Below are positions 34,528-43,851 of a stretch of 64,000 nucleotides of DNA, in pieces. The notes beneath the pieces are model-generated. The model was not told the DNA's origin. It did no database searches and saw only the letters and a list, made by a program, of their open reading frames with translations. How positions within the stretch are numbered: the stretch's first letter is position 1; the number at the start of each line of letters is the position of its first letter. The position numbers and the translations under genes were made by a program. The DNA comes from Erysipelotrichaceae bacterium (lineage in GTDB: Bacteria > Bacillota_I > Bacilli_A > Erysipelotrichales > Erysipelotrichaceae): contig JAUYTU010000035.1 in the NCBI GenBank assembly GCA_030694975.1, forward strand, positions 62,001 through 126,000, read 5' to 3'.

Positions 34528-35781
34528 TTATTCACCCGCCTTAAAATAACCCTCCGGAAAGATGACATGCTCACCCTTGGGATTAAACCCGCTCAACAAC
34601 GTATCTGACTTCATACAACCCCGCTGAATCCGATAAAAACCAAATCGCTGCCGCACCTGATCGAACGCCTTATCAATCGCCGACTCTCGCTCTCGCAACG
34701 CCTGATCGGTAAAAAAAGACAACTGAACAGCACTGTTTCCGACACTCAGATCACTGGCCTTGACCCCGATGCTGCGCAATGGCTTCGAAAAATCGATATT
34801 CTCACGAAACAAACGCATCGCACTTTGAGCAATCTCACGGCTGATATCCGTCGGATACTCCAATTTGCACTGACGGGTAAAATGCTCGAGCTCATTGTCA
34901 CGGACATACACCGTTAACGTTGAACATTTGAACTGATGATCCCGCAGACGCGCCGCCACACTCTCCGCCAATACATGAGTAATGATACTGATATCCTGCC
35001 AACAAGTTAAATCACGCGGAGCCGTCGTGCTGTTACCGATGGATTTGACATACGGCTCATACAACTGAGGAAGTACCGGACTGTGCTCCTCACCGTTGGC
35101 AAACACCCAGATATATTCACCCCACTTACCCAAACGCCGCTTTAAAAAAGCCGGATCGGCATTCGCCAAATCACCAATGGTATAGATTCCGTAACGATTG
35201 AGCTTCTTGGTGGTTGCATAACCGACATATAACAAATCACTGACCGGCAAAGGAAAAACGATATCCTTCATATTTTGGCGGGTGATGACCGTCGTTGCAT
35301 TCGGCTTTTTATAATCCGAACCCAACTTCGCAAAAACCTTATTGAAACTGACCCCGACCGACGCCGTGATTCCCAATTCCTGATGGATCGTCTGACGAAT
35401 CTCATCCGCAATTTTCTTGCCATCCCCAAACAATTGTACGCTGCCCGTGACATCCAACCAGGCCTCATCGATCCCAAAAGATTCGATGCGATCGGTGTAA
35501 CGCGCAAAAATATCCCGCACTTTCTGTGAAAAACGCATATACAGACTGAAACGGGGAGGGACAACGACCAACCCCGGACATTTCGCCATGGCCTGCCAAA
35601 TCGCCTCACCGGTTTTAATTTCATACTTCTTTGCCGGCTGATTTTTTGCTAAAATAATACCGTGGCGCTTTTCGATGTCACCACCCACCGCCATCGGCAC
35701 ATTGCGAAGCGAAGGATTGTAAAGACACTCCACCGAGGCATAAAAACTGTTCAAGTCACAATGCAGAATGACTCGTTCCAT
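34528..35781 (-). CDS. dinB: Y-family DNA polymerase (DinB/UmuC-like)
   Basis: Error-prone polymerase that copies past lesions. The N-terminal catalytic aspartate is in ILHCDLNSFYASVE, the SxDE motif is IESFGIDEAWLDVTG, and TASVGVSFNKVFAKLGSDYKKP follows, then a helix-hairpin-helix and little-finger region. Start ATG 35781 (protein MERVILHCD) is set by GGAG with good spacing, giving 417 residues. It is the first gene of an operon controlled by the operator at 35806-35826. Confidence 0.94.
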   Translation of the reverse strand: MERVILHCDLNSFYASVECLYNPSLRNVPMAVGGDIEKRHGIILAKNQPAKKYEIKTGEAIWQAMAKCPGLVVVPPRFSLYMRFSQKVRDIFARYTDRIESFGIDEAWLDVTGSVQLFGDGKKIADEIRQTIHQELGITASVGVSFNKVFAKLGSDYKKPNATTVITRQNMKDIVFPLPVSDLLYVGYATTKKLNRYGIYTIGDLANADPAFLKRRLGKWGEYIWVFANGEEHSPVLPQLYEPYVKSIGNSTTAPRDLTCWQDISIITHVLAESVAARLRDHQFKCSTLTVYVRDNELEHFTRQCKLEYPTDISREIAQSAMRLFRENIDFSKPLRSIGVKASDLSVGNSAVQLSFFTDQALRERESAIDKAFDQVRQRFGFYRIQRGCMKSDTLLSGFNPKGEHVIFPEGYFKAGE

Positions 35782-35801
35782 ACACATCACTCCTTACCCA
35801 T

Positions 35802-35830
35802 ATTTTACTTGAAAATAATTCAAGTAGCAA
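35802..35830 (-). promoter_or_regulatory. dinB promoter
   Basis: On the minus strand TTGCTA (35830-35825), 17 bases, TAAAAT (35807-35802). The spacer is almost entirely the palindromic operator 1. Confidence 0.75.
35806..35826. promoter_or_regulatory. SOS-type operator 1 (dinB side)
   Basis: TACTTGAA-N5-TTCAAGTA, 8-base perfect arms. It fills the spacer of the dinB promoter, so a bound repressor would block polymerase. The sequence is identical in both arms to operator 2. Confidence 0.85.
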
Positions 35831-35834
35831 TAAA

Positions 35835-35855
35835 TACTTGAAAAATATTCAAGTA
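35835..35855. promoter_or_regulatory. SOS-type operator 2 (repressor side)
   Basis: Second copy of TACTTGAA-N5-TTCAAGTA, 29 bases from operator 1 centre to centre. It overlaps the -35 of the repressor promoter, TTGAAA (35838-35843), 17 bases, TATGAT (35861-35866), giving autorepression. Confidence 0.85.
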
Positions 35856-35882
35856 CTTGCTATGATAAAGTCGGGTGATACT

Positions 35883-36479
35883 ATGACGCTAAAAGATCGC
35901 TTGCGACAATTGCGCAAGCAAGCAGGTTATTCTCAGGAGGAACTGGCCAAACGCTTTGGCTACAAATCATTTACTACGATTCAAAAGTGGGAGGACGGAA
36001 CTTCGACGCCGCCCATGTCCGTTTTGCAGCAACTGGCCACCCTTTATCACGTTTCATTTCAACAGCTGTTGGGTGAAAATGGTACACTGGTATCCATTCC
36101 GGTACTGGGCGTGGTGCGGGGCGGATTGCCGATTGATGCCTATGAACAGGAAATTGACAGTTATCCGACCGCTGTTGACGAGCCGGGCGAATACTTCTAT
36201 TTACGAGTTGTGGGCGACTCGATGATCAATGCCCGCATCTATGAAGGCGATGATGTTTTCGTCCGCCGTCAGTCATCGGTTGCACAAGGGGATATTGCGG
36301 TCATCATGATTGAAGATGAAGCAACCCTTAAACGAGTGTACTTTAAGGAAGATCTGTTAATATTACAACCGGAAAACGACAAGTACGAACCGATGACCTT
36401 TACACCGGAACAGATTGAACAAAACCGGATAATGATCATCGGCAAAGTCCTTCATAATCGCATATCATTTACAAAATAG
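35883..36479 (+). CDS. HdiR/LexA-like self-cleaving repressor (HTH-XRE + S24 peptidase)
   Basis: 198 residues. An N-terminal XRE helix-turn-helix (LRQLRKQAGYSQEELAKRFGYKSFTTIQKWEDG) is joined to an S24 LexA-type latent protease: catalytic serine S113 in VGDSMINA and lysine K150 in TLKRVYF, with the 37-residue spacing known for LexA (S119/K156). A cleavage loop probably lies around GVVRGGLPIDA. HdiR of Lactococcus has this layout and responds to DNA damage. ATG 35883 is closer to the GGGTGAT SD than in-frame starts upstream, which would also lie in the promoter. It probably controls itself and the dinB operon. Confidence 0.9.
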   Translation: MTLKDRLRQLRKQAGYSQEELAKRFGYKSFTTIQKWEDGTSTPPMSVLQQLATLYHVSFQQLLGENGTLVSIPVLGVVRGGLPIDAYEQEIDSYPTAVDEPGEYFYLRVVGDSMINARIYEGDDVFVRRQSSVAQGDIAVIMIEDEATLKRVYFKEDLLILQPENDKYEPMTFTPEQIEQNRIMIIGKVLHNRISFTK

Positions 36480-36490
36480 GGAGAGAAAAC

Positions 36491-37354
36491 ATGACACTAG
36501 ACCAATTTCAGGAAATTTCCAAAGAAATCTTCGAGCAGGGGATCGTCGGATTTGCCATCACGTTGCTGTCGATTTCAATTTTGACGTTTATTGCTATCAA
36601 AGCAAGCAAACGCTTTTTTGCTTCACTGCAAAAGCGCAATCGGATTGACGAAATGACACGCCGCTTTTCATTTCGGTTGGTTTCAGTATTTATCTATACA
36701 TTCGCCATATTTGGCGTCGTAACTCAGATCGTTCCCTTAAAAAGTACGGCCTTATCACTGTTGGCCGGGTCCGGTATTGCGGTAATATTCATCGGATTCG
36801 CAGCCCAGGAAGCATTCTCGAATATTATTGCCGGATTCTTCATTTCCTTTTACCGGCCATTTTCAGTGGGGGACTTGGTGAACCTGCCGGGTCAAAACAT
36901 CACAGGGCGGGTAGAAGATATCAATTTAAGACATACCGTACTGCGTACTTTTGAGAATAATCGAATCATTATCCCCAACTCGACCATGAATAAATCGGTT
37001 TTAGAGAACAGGGATGCCATTGAAAGGAAAGTTTGCAACTTCCTGATATTTTCAATAAGTTATGATTCGGATGTTGATAAAGCGAAAGCGATTATCATTG
37101 AAGAAGCGCTTGCGCATCCCAAACTGATTGATGTGCGCACAGATGAGGAAATTGAAAATCAGGTGCCACAGGTGAATCCGATCTTGTATTCGCTGAATAA
37201 TTCCAGTGTAGATCTGCGGGTCGGTTTATGGACAAGAGAGGCTGCGGATGGTTATAATATGTTGGGTGATTTGCGTGATTCCATCAAGAAGCGCTTCGAT
37301 AAAGAAGGCATCGAGATTCCGTATCCGTATCAAAATGTTATTATAAAGAAATAA
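36491..37354 (+). CDS. mscS: Small-conductance mechanosensitive channel (MscS family)
   Basis: Heptameric channel released by membrane tension on osmotic downshock. Three hydrophobic segments (about 18-38, 62-85, 93-115) with the pore-helix block LLAGSGIAVIFIGFAAQEAFSNIIAGFF are followed by the beta domain FSVGDLVNLPGQNITGRVEDINLRHTVLRT and IPNSTMNKSVLEN. The 287 residues match the MscS size. It follows the repressor gene closely, with GGGAGAG as SD. Co-transcription with the repressor is possible. Confidence 0.92.
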   Translation: MTLDQFQEISKEIFEQGIVGFAITLLSISILTFIAIKASKRFFASLQKRNRIDEMTRRFSFRLVSVFIYTFAIFGVVTQIVPLKSTALSLLAGSGIAVIFIGFAAQEAFSNIIAGFFISFYRPFSVGDLVNLPGQNITGRVEDINLRHTVLRTFENNRIIIPNSTMNKSVLENRDAIERKVCNFLIFSISYDSDVDKAKAIIIEEALAHPKLIDVRTDEEIENQVPQVNPILYSLNNSSVDLRVGLWTREAADGYNMLGDLRDSIKKRFDKEGIEIPYPYQNVIIKK

Positions 37355-37362
37355 ACTCATTG

Positions 37363-37402
37363 TGACCGATACTGTCAAATTCGTGTATCGGTCATTTTCT
37401 TT
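37363..37402 (+). terminator. Terminator after mscS
   Basis: TGACCGATAC 37363-37372 pairs with GTATCGGTCA 37385-37394 across a 12-base loop, followed by TTTTCTTT. Confidence 0.8.
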
Positions 37403-37447
37403 ATGTCGGGTGTTTCCGTATAGGTTTATTTTTACGTAATGATAAGG

Positions 37448-37453
37448 TATAAT
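37448..37453 (+). promoter_or_regulatory. smc promoter -10 element
   Basis: A perfect TATAAT lies 28 bases before the smc start. The matching -35 position reads TTTATT and is poor, so only the -10 is clear. Confidence 0.5.
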
Positions 37454-37480
37454 ATCATATTGTAGAACGGAGGAATCTCC

Positions 37481-40420
37481 ATGTTTTTGAAGAGAATCGA
37501 AATGCACGGATTTAAATCGTTCGCTGACAAAGTCACGATCAATTTTGATCACCCCGTTACCGGCGTCGTCGGACCCAACGGCTGCGGCAAAAGCAATATA
37601 ACCGATGCGATCCGCTGGGTTTTAGGGGAACAATCCGTAAAGTCGATGCGCAGTTCCACGATGACCGATGTCATTTTTACCGGAAGTGCACAACGCAGAA
37701 TGGTCAATATGGCAGAAGTAACACTGGTATTTGATAACAGTGAACGCTCCTTAGCCAGTGATTATCATGAAGTTGAAATTACCCGACGGATTCACCGAAG
37801 CAATCATGAGGGTGAATACTATATCAACAAAGTTCCCTGCCGATTAAAGGACATTTTAGACTTGGTTACCGACAGCGGATTGGGACGTGACTCACTGAGC
37901 ATGATCTCTCAAGGCAGCATCAGTCAGTTCGCCGAAGCCAAACCGGCGGATCGTCGCCTGATTTTTGAAGAAGCGGCCGGTGTAGCCAAGTACAAAAAAC
38001 GCAAAATTGAATCCTTAAACAAACTTGAACGTACCCAGGAAAACATGGACCGGGTCTTGGATATTCTCAATGAACTCGAACGCCAAGTGCTGCCATTAAA
38101 AAAAGCAGCGAAAAAAGCGGAGATTTATGCCGAAAAGAAAAACGAACTTCAACAAATCGAAACAGCGGTTCTAATCAATGATATAGACCGACTGGATAAA
38201 GAAATCGAAACAGCCAACACGACCTTGTTTGATTTACAGTCACGCAGCGTCATGGCAGAAACCACCATCCAAGTTCATGAGACGGCCAATCAGGAAAACC
38301 GGCAACTCACACATGATCTGGATCGCCAGATCAATTCGCTTCAGGATGAAATGTTGAAAACCGTGTCCGAAATTCAGACATTGGAAACCCGTAAAATCGA
38401 GTTGGATGAAAAACGTAAATATACCTTGGAAGTCGCAAATGCCGAAGAAAAGGCAATTGAACTGAAAGCATTGCTGGATGAAGCCAATGCGGAATTTAAA
38501 GACCGAGCCAGTCGCTTACGCCAATATCAGGCGGATATTGAATTATTCACGCAAAAAAGCATTGAAATCAATCGCCATTTGGTTGATTTGCAATTTGATG
38601 TTGACGAAACACAAAGTCGTTTGCGTCGCATGAGTTCACGTAAAGACGTATTGCAAAATATGCTTCAACGACCTTTTATGTTACAAGCCGGCGTTTCCGC
38701 CGTATTGGACGCAAAGAATTCCTTACCCGGAATCGAAGATGTCGTTGCGAAAATCATTAAGCCTAAGCATGGATATCAAGAGGCTGTTTCCGTAGCCTTG
38801 GGCGGTGCACAATTTGACATCGTCTGTTTTGATGAAGTATCTGCTCGAAGAGCGATCAGTTTTTTAAAAAAGAACCAAAGCGGACGCGCGACCTTTATTC
38901 CTTTAAGCGTGCTTCAGCCACGTTCGTTAAATCGTGATATACGCATCATTTGTGAAAACACATCTGGATTTTTAGGTGTTGCCAGCGAGTTTGTGACCTG
39001 TGAAGAAAAATTCAGGTTAGTAAGTGAAGGATTTTTAGGAAATGTCATCATTGCTGATACTTTAGAAAATGGCAACCAGATTGCATCACTGATCCGCTAT
39101 CAAACCAAAATCGTAACGCTTGAAGGAGATGTTATCCATCGCGGCGGAACGATGACCGGCGGTCGGGGGAAAGATCATGTTTCCTTACTGACCGTATCAA
39201 AAGAGATGGATGAGCTACAAGTCAATATGGATAATACATTGGCACAGCTCAATCAAAAAGAAGGACTGTTACAAAAATCGCGGAACAATAAAAACGAAAT
39301 TGACCAGCAACTGATGGAAAGTCGCCTTTCGGCAGCTCAGATAGAGCCGGTACTTGAGGCGAAACGGGCTAAATTTGAACGTCTGAAAAACGATTTGGAA
39401 ACCCTGACCCCCTACATGGAAAGTGGAGAAATCAGTTTTGCCGATAATCTGATCGACATGCTGAATAATGCTTATTCACGCAGAGATGAAACAACGACTT
39501 CGATTCGCCTTAAACGCGATCAACGCTTAAAACTGGGCTCTGAGATCGAACGCAAAGAACAGCAGATTCGTCAAATGCGCAGAGACTTAAATGCCATTCA
39601 GATACGCGAGCGTGAAATTCAAATCGATCGTGCTAAAATGGAAACGAAAGTTGAATCCTATTTACAGCGCTTGGCATCTGAATATCAAATGACGTATGAC
39701 TATGCCAAAAGCATTCGCGCGGATATCGTCGTTGAGAATGCGATTGAGAAAGTTAAAGAGCTTCGCAGTCAGATTGAAGCACTAGGCAATATCAATATGA
39801 ATGCTCCTGAGGAGTTTGCTCAAGTAAATGAGCGATATGAGTTTTTAAATGAACAGTTAAATCAGCTGAAAGTCAGCCGTGATCAGTTGTTAAAAATCAT
39901 TGAAGATATGGATAAAGTGATGATTGATCAGTTTTCCGCAATGTTTGTGCGCATCAATCATGAATTGACCGAAGTATTTCATGCATTGTTTGGCGGTGGT
40001 AAATGCCGATTGGTATTGGAAGACCCCAATGATATGCTGAATACCGGCGTAGACATCGATGTGCAGCCACCGGGAAAAAACATTCAGAATATCCGGCTGT
40101 TTTCAGGGGGAGAAAAGGCATTGATTGCCATTTCGGTTCTATTTGCGATCCTTAAAGCCCGTCACGTCCCGCTTTGTATTTTTGATGAAATCGAAGCGGC
40201 TCTAGACCCGGGCAATGTCGAGCGCTTTGCCCGATATTTAAAGAAGTTCAGCCAGAACACCCAATTTATCGTTGTGACACACCGTCCGGGAACCATGGCA
40301 CAATGCGATATCTTATATGGAGTTACCATGCCACATCACGGTGTATCGCAAATGCTGAAAGTTCGCTTAGCCGACGCTGTCGAACTTGCGGAAAGTGAGG
40401 AAGAACATGGGATTTCTTGA
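37481..40420 (+). CDS. smc: Chromosome segregation ATPase SMC
   Basis: Condensin core protein. The Walker A motif (VVGPNGCGKSNITDAIRWVLGEQ) is N-terminal. A first coiled coil (about 170-380) is followed by the hinge (ILMLQAGVS... IEDVVAKIIKPKHGYQEAVSVALGG), a second coiled coil, and the C-terminal signature LFSGGEKALIAISVLFAIL with Walker B CIFDEIEAALD. With 979 residues it is about 200 shorter than B. subtilis SMC, mainly in the coiled coils. ATG 37481, SD GGAGG. It overlaps ftsY by 14 bases. No rnc gene is upstream. Confidence 0.97.
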   Translation: MFLKRIEMHGFKSFADKVTINFDHPVTGVVGPNGCGKSNITDAIRWVLGEQSVKSMRSSTMTDVIFTGSAQRRMVNMAEVTLVFDNSERSLASDYHEVEITRRIHRSNHEGEYYINKVPCRLKDILDLVTDSGLGRDSLSMISQGSISQFAEAKPADRRLIFEEAAGVAKYKKRKIESLNKLERTQENMDRVLDILNELERQVLPLKKAAKKAEIYAEKKNELQQIETAVLINDIDRLDKEIETANTTLFDLQSRSVMAETTIQVHETANQENRQLTHDLDRQINSLQDEMLKTVSEIQTLETRKIELDEKRKYTLEVANAEEKAIELKALLDEANAEFKDRASRLRQYQADIELFTQKSIEINRHLVDLQFDVDETQSRLRRMSSRKDVLQNMLQRPFMLQAGVSAVLDAKNSLPGIEDVVAKIIKPKHGYQEAVSVALGGAQFDIVCFDEVSARRAISFLKKNQSGRATFIPLSVLQPRSLNRDIRIICENTSGFLGVASEFVTCEEKFRLVSEGFLGNVIIADTLENGNQIASLIRYQTKIVTLEGDVIHRGGTMTGGRGKDHVSLLTVSKEMDELQVNMDNTLAQLNQKEGLLQKSRNNKNEIDQQLMESRLSAAQIEPVLEAKRAKFERLKNDLETLTPYMESGEISFADNLIDMLNNAYSRRDETTTSIRLKRDQRLKLGSEIERKEQQIRQMRRDLNAIQIREREIQIDRAKMETKVESYLQRLASEYQMTYDYAKSIRADIVVENAIEKVKELRSQIEALGNINMNAPEEFAQVNERYEFLNEQLNQLKVSRDQLLKIIEDMDKVMIDQFSAMFVRINHELTEVFHALFGGGKCRLVLEDPNDMLNTGVDIDVQPPGKNIQNIRLFSGGEKALIAISVLFAILKARHVPLCIFDEIEAALDPGNVERFARYLKKFSQNTQFIVVTHRPGTMAQCDILYGVTMPHHGVSQMLKVRLADAVELAESEEEHGIS

Positions 40421-41372
40421 TCAACTTAAAGAAAAATTTACTAAGAAAGCCGATAAAGATATCTATCTTTCCGGATTTGAACGCTCCAACCGACTGCTAC
40501 GCACGCAGATGAACAATCTGTTTGATCCGCTGCGGCAGCGAGATGAAGATTGGTTTGAAGAACTGATGATGATTTTGGTTGAAAGTGACATCAGTGTCAA
40601 CACCGCAAACAACATCATTGAAAAATTCAAAAAAGAGCTTAGAGTGTCGGATATATCCATGAGCGAATCCAAACAGCTGTTAATTTCGATCATGTCCGAA
40701 CTGTACGGAGATTTTCCCTTGGATTTAATGCTGGCATTGGAAGGACCGACTGTCGTATTGATCGTTGGAGTCAATGGCAGCGGAAAAACCACAACGATCG
40801 CAAAACTTGCACAAAAATATAAAAACGAGGGATTGAGTGTAGCTGTAGCAGCCGGAGATACCTTTCGGGCAGCCGCCATCGAACAGTTAAGTACCTGGGC
40901 ATTGCGAATCGGCGTGCCTTGCATCGCGGGTAAACCGCAACAGGATCCGGCATCCGTCATGGTTGATGCCTGTCGTTATGCCAAAGAAAACAATATTGAT
41001 GTATTGCTTTGCGATACCGCCGGCCGACTTCAAAACAAAACCAACCTGATGAACGAACTTGCCAAGATGTTTCGAGTCATCGGTCGTGAGATTGAAGGGG
41101 GCCCCCATGCCATATGGCTGGTACTGGATGCAACCACCGGGCAAAACGGTTTGTCTCAGGCCAAAGTCTTTATGGAAGCGACGGAAGTCGGTGGAATCAT
41201 CTTAACTAAAATGGATGGAACAGCCCGTGGCGGAATCGTCTTGACCATCAAAGAAGAAACCGGCATCGGCGTAATATTTTTAGGACTTGGTGAAAAACCG
41301 GATGATTTACGTCCCTTTGATAAGGACAGTTATCTGTACAGTCTGTTTGAAGGCAAAGAACATGTTCGATAA
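40407..41372 (+). CDS. ftsY: Signal recognition particle receptor FtsY
   Basis: Membrane-associated GTPase that docks SRP-ribosome complexes at the translocon. The 321-residue protein has almost no acidic A-domain, then the NG domain: G1 GVNGSGKTTTIAKLA, AAGDTFRAAAIEQL, G3 CDTAGRL, G4-type ILTKMDGTARGGIV and GLGEKPDDLRPFD. ATG 40407 fits the family start MGFLDQLKEKF. It is coupled to smc before it and ylxM after it. Confidence 0.97.
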   Translation: MGFLDQLKEKFTKKADKDIYLSGFERSNRLLRTQMNNLFDPLRQRDEDWFEELMMILVESDISVNTANNIIEKFKKELRVSDISMSESKQLLISIMSELYGDFPLDLMLALEGPTVVLIVGVNGSGKTTTIAKLAQKYKNEGLSVAVAAGDTFRAAAIEQLSTWALRIGVPCIAGKPQQDPASVMVDACRYAKENNIDVLLCDTAGRLQNKTNLMNELAKMFRVIGREIEGGPHAIWLVLDATTGQNGLSQAKVFMEATEVGGIILTKMDGTARGGIVLTIKEETGIGVIFLGLGEKPDDLRPFDKDSYLYSLFEGKEHVR

Positions 41373-41694
41373 AACACGTCGGATGAATGACTTGCTGGAC
41401 TGGTATGAAGAACTATTAACCCAACACCAGCGCGAAGTCATGCACATGTACTATCACGACGATTACTCACTGCGGGAAATCGCTGAGATTTTAAACATCA
41501 GTCACAATGCCGTCTTCGATATCATAAAAAGAGTTGAGAAAATGTTGGTGGCATTCGAAGAAAAAGTCGGTGCTCTGGATTTTTATCAGAAAAATCAACA
41601 GATGATTCTGGACTTAAAAGCTTTGAATGACGACTCCGTCCATGCTATAATTACCACGTTTGAAAAAAATACTAAAGGAGATAAAAATGAGTAA
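41362..41694 (+). CDS. ylxM: YlxM-type SRP-associated HTH protein
   Basis: 110-residue helical protein of the UPF0122/YlxM family, which stimulates SRP function in streptococci. The sigma-70-region-4-like helix-turn-helix is seen in YYHDDYSLREIAEILNISHNAVFDIIKRVEKML. ATG 41362 lies inside the ftsY end, with GAAGG as SD. In most Firmicutes ylxM precedes ffh; here it is with ftsY and is followed by ackA. Confidence 0.93.
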   Translation: MFDKTRRMNDLLDWYEELLTQHQREVMHMYYHDDYSLREIAEILNISHNAVFDIIKRVEKMLVAFEEKVGALDFYQKNQQMILDLKALNDDSVHAIITTFEKNTKGDKNE

Positions 41695-42883
41695 AGTAAT
41701 ATCTGTTAATGCAGGGAGTTCATCCCTGAAATTCCAACTGTTTACCATGCCGGATGAGACGGTATTGACCAGCGGTATCGTTGAGCGCATCGGCTTTGAA
41801 GATGCCATTTTCACAATAAAATTTGACGGTCAGAAAGTAACCGTCACTCAGCCCATCGCTGATCACAAAGTCGCTGTATCGCTGTTGCTCGAAGCTCTGG
41901 TTAAACACGGCATCGTTGCATCCCTTGATGAAATCGTCGGTGTCGGACACCGGGTCGTTCATGGTGGAGAATTATATTCTACGTCCGTTGAGTTTGATGA
42001 AAAAGTTGAAGCCGATGTAGAAAGTCTGTCCGATCTGGCACCGTTGCACAATCCGGCTAATCTAATCGGATACCGTGCGTTTAAAAAAGAGCTTCCCTTG
42101 GCTCGCCACGTAGCCGTTTTTGATACAGCTTTCCACCAAACCATGCCTAAAGATATTTACATGTATCCGCTGCCAATGGAATTTTATAAGCAATATAAAA
42201 TCCGTCGTTACGGCTTCCATGGTACATCCCATTTCTACGTATCCCAACGCGTAGCAGAACTGATGGGCAAAGCCGTTGAAACATTAAACATCATTACCTG
42301 TCATTTGGGCAACGGAGCTTCGATCTGTGCCATTCAAAATGGAAAATCCGTCAATACGTCCATGGGCTTTACACCGTTGGCCGGTATTATGATGGGCACT
42401 CGCAGCGGCGATGTCGATCCGGCTATTTTGACTTTCGTTATGGACAAAACCGGTAAAAGCGCGAAAGAAGTCATTGAAATTTTTAACAAAAAGTCAGGAA
42501 TGCTCGGAGTCAGCGAAATGTCGTCCGATGCCCGTGAAATTGAACGTGCATTTGAAGAGGGTGATCCAAGTGCGATTTTAACGCGCAATCTGTATGCCAA
42601 CCGCATTGCTCAAACCATCGGCAGTTACTTTGTTCAAATGGGTGGGGTGGATGCAATCGTCTTTACCGGCGGTGTCGGAGAAAATGACTATGGTGTCCGT
42701 TACGATGTTACCAGCCGGATTGCCAAAGCCTTGCATATTGAATTTGACATCGACCTCAATCGCAAAGTGCGCGGTAAGGAAGTTTTGCTTTCAAAAGAAA
42801 ACTCCAAAGTACAAGTGTGGCTGGTTCCGACCAATGAAGAATTGGTCATTGCCCGTGACACCTTTGTTTGTCTGGGACTATAA
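41687..42883 (+). CDS. ackA: Acetate kinase
   Basis: Makes ATP and acetate from acetyl phosphate in fermentation. The 398 residues begin VISVNAGSSSLKFQL, with the ASKHA-fold blocks HRVVHGGELY, NIITCHLGNGASICAI, GFTPLAGIMMGTRSGDVDP and VFTGGVGEND. ATG 41687 with AAAGGAG overlaps ylxM by eight bases. No pta gene is seen beside it. It would use acetyl-CoA-derived acetyl phosphate in the fermentative metabolism that the hydrogenase also suggests. Confidence 0.97.
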   Translation: MSKVISVNAGSSSLKFQLFTMPDETVLTSGIVERIGFEDAIFTIKFDGQKVTVTQPIADHKVAVSLLLEALVKHGIVASLDEIVGVGHRVVHGGELYSTSVEFDEKVEADVESLSDLAPLHNPANLIGYRAFKKELPLARHVAVFDTAFHQTMPKDIYMYPLPMEFYKQYKIRRYGFHGTSHFYVSQRVAELMGKAVETLNIITCHLGNGASICAIQNGKSVNTSMGFTPLAGIMMGTRSGDVDPAILTFVMDKTGKSAKEVIEIFNKKSGMLGVSEMSSDAREIERAFEEGDPSAILTRNLYANRIAQTIGSYFVQMGGVDAIVFTGGVGENDYGVRYDVTSRIAKALHIEFDIDLNRKVRGKEVLLSKENSKVQVWLVPTNEELVIARDTFVCLGL

Positions 42884-42885
42884 TC

Positions 42886-43851
42886 ATGTTTGACGGATTA
42901 CTGCACGAAATCGAAAAAGCACCAATCATCTGTGTGTTTCGACACCTGATTCCGGATGCTGACGCTTTGGGCAGTCAGTGGGGGTTGGTCAGTTGGTTAA
43001 AGCTGACGTATCCTCACAAAAAAGTGTTTGCATTGGGTAAGCATGTGGGTGTAAAACCGGAAATATTTCCCAATCCGGACAGTGTCGATGATGAAACGAT
43101 TCGCGAATCTTTGGCCATTATTTTAGATACGGCCAATGCCAAACGAATTGATGATCAACGTTACAGCCTTGCAAAAATGATCATTCAGATCGATCATCAT
43201 CCGCTGCATGAAACCTTTGGTCAAAAGAAGTACATCTATGATCATCGGGCAGCAACCTGTGAGATCATCGCTGAATTTCTTGAAGAAATCGTTGTAAAAC
43301 CGCTTCCCAAGAAGATTGCCGAATTTCTCTACATGGGATTATTAACGGATACCTTAAAATTTTCAACCAACAATACTTCGGCGCATACTTTGAAAATTGC
43401 GTCCTACTTAGCGCAAAGCGATTTGAATTTTTCTAAGTTGAATGAGGAAATGTTTTCAGTTTCATCGAAAGAATACCGTTTCTCCAACTATCTGCGAACC
43501 AATGCCGTGATTGAACCTTGCGGGATGGCTTATAGTTTTGTAACCTTGGAAATGATGGAAGAATACGGTGTCAGTGCCAACGACGCAAAAGAGCGCATAA
43601 CGGATTTTGGCGGTGTACGCGATTTCGAGGCGTGGGCATTGTTTATTGAACATCATGACAGTGAAAGACGTTTCTATAATGGTTCTCTCCGTTCGAAGAA
43701 AATCACAGTTAATGACATTGCACAGCAGTATCGCGGTGGCGGACATCGCAATGCGGCAGCCGTTAAGGAATGTTCGAAAGAAGAAGCTTTGGAAATTATA
43801 CAGAAGTGCTGCTTACGAATAAAGGAGGCAAAGCACAATGACACAGTTTAA
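42886..43851 (+). CDS. nrnA: DHH/DHHA1 phosphoesterase, NrnA-like oligoribonuclease
   Basis: Degrades short RNA oligonucleotides and may dephosphorylate pAp in bacteria without Orn. The DHH metal motifs are visible: FRHLIPDADALGSQ, IILDTANAKRID, IQIDHHPLHE and LLTDTLKFS. The DHHA1 nucleic-acid motif is RGGGHRNAAAVKE. ATG 42886 is two bases after the ackA stop; its SD is weak, so coupling to ackA is likely. It has 321 residues. It overlaps the following gene by 14 bases. Confidence 0.92.
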   Translation: MFDGLLHEIEKAPIICVFRHLIPDADALGSQWGLVSWLKLTYPHKKVFALGKHVGVKPEIFPNPDSVDDETIRESLAIILDTANAKRIDDQRYSLAKMIIQIDHHPLHETFGQKKYIYDHRAATCEIIAEFLEEIVVKPLPKKIAEFLYMGLLTDTLKFSTNNTSAHTLKIASYLAQSDLNFSKLNEEMFSVSSKEYRFSNYLRTNAVIEPCGMAYSFVTLEMMEEYGVSANDAKERITDFGGVRDFEAWALFIEHHDSERRFYNGSLRSKKITVNDIAQQYRGGGHRNAAAVKECSKEEALEIIQKCCLRIKEAKHNDTV

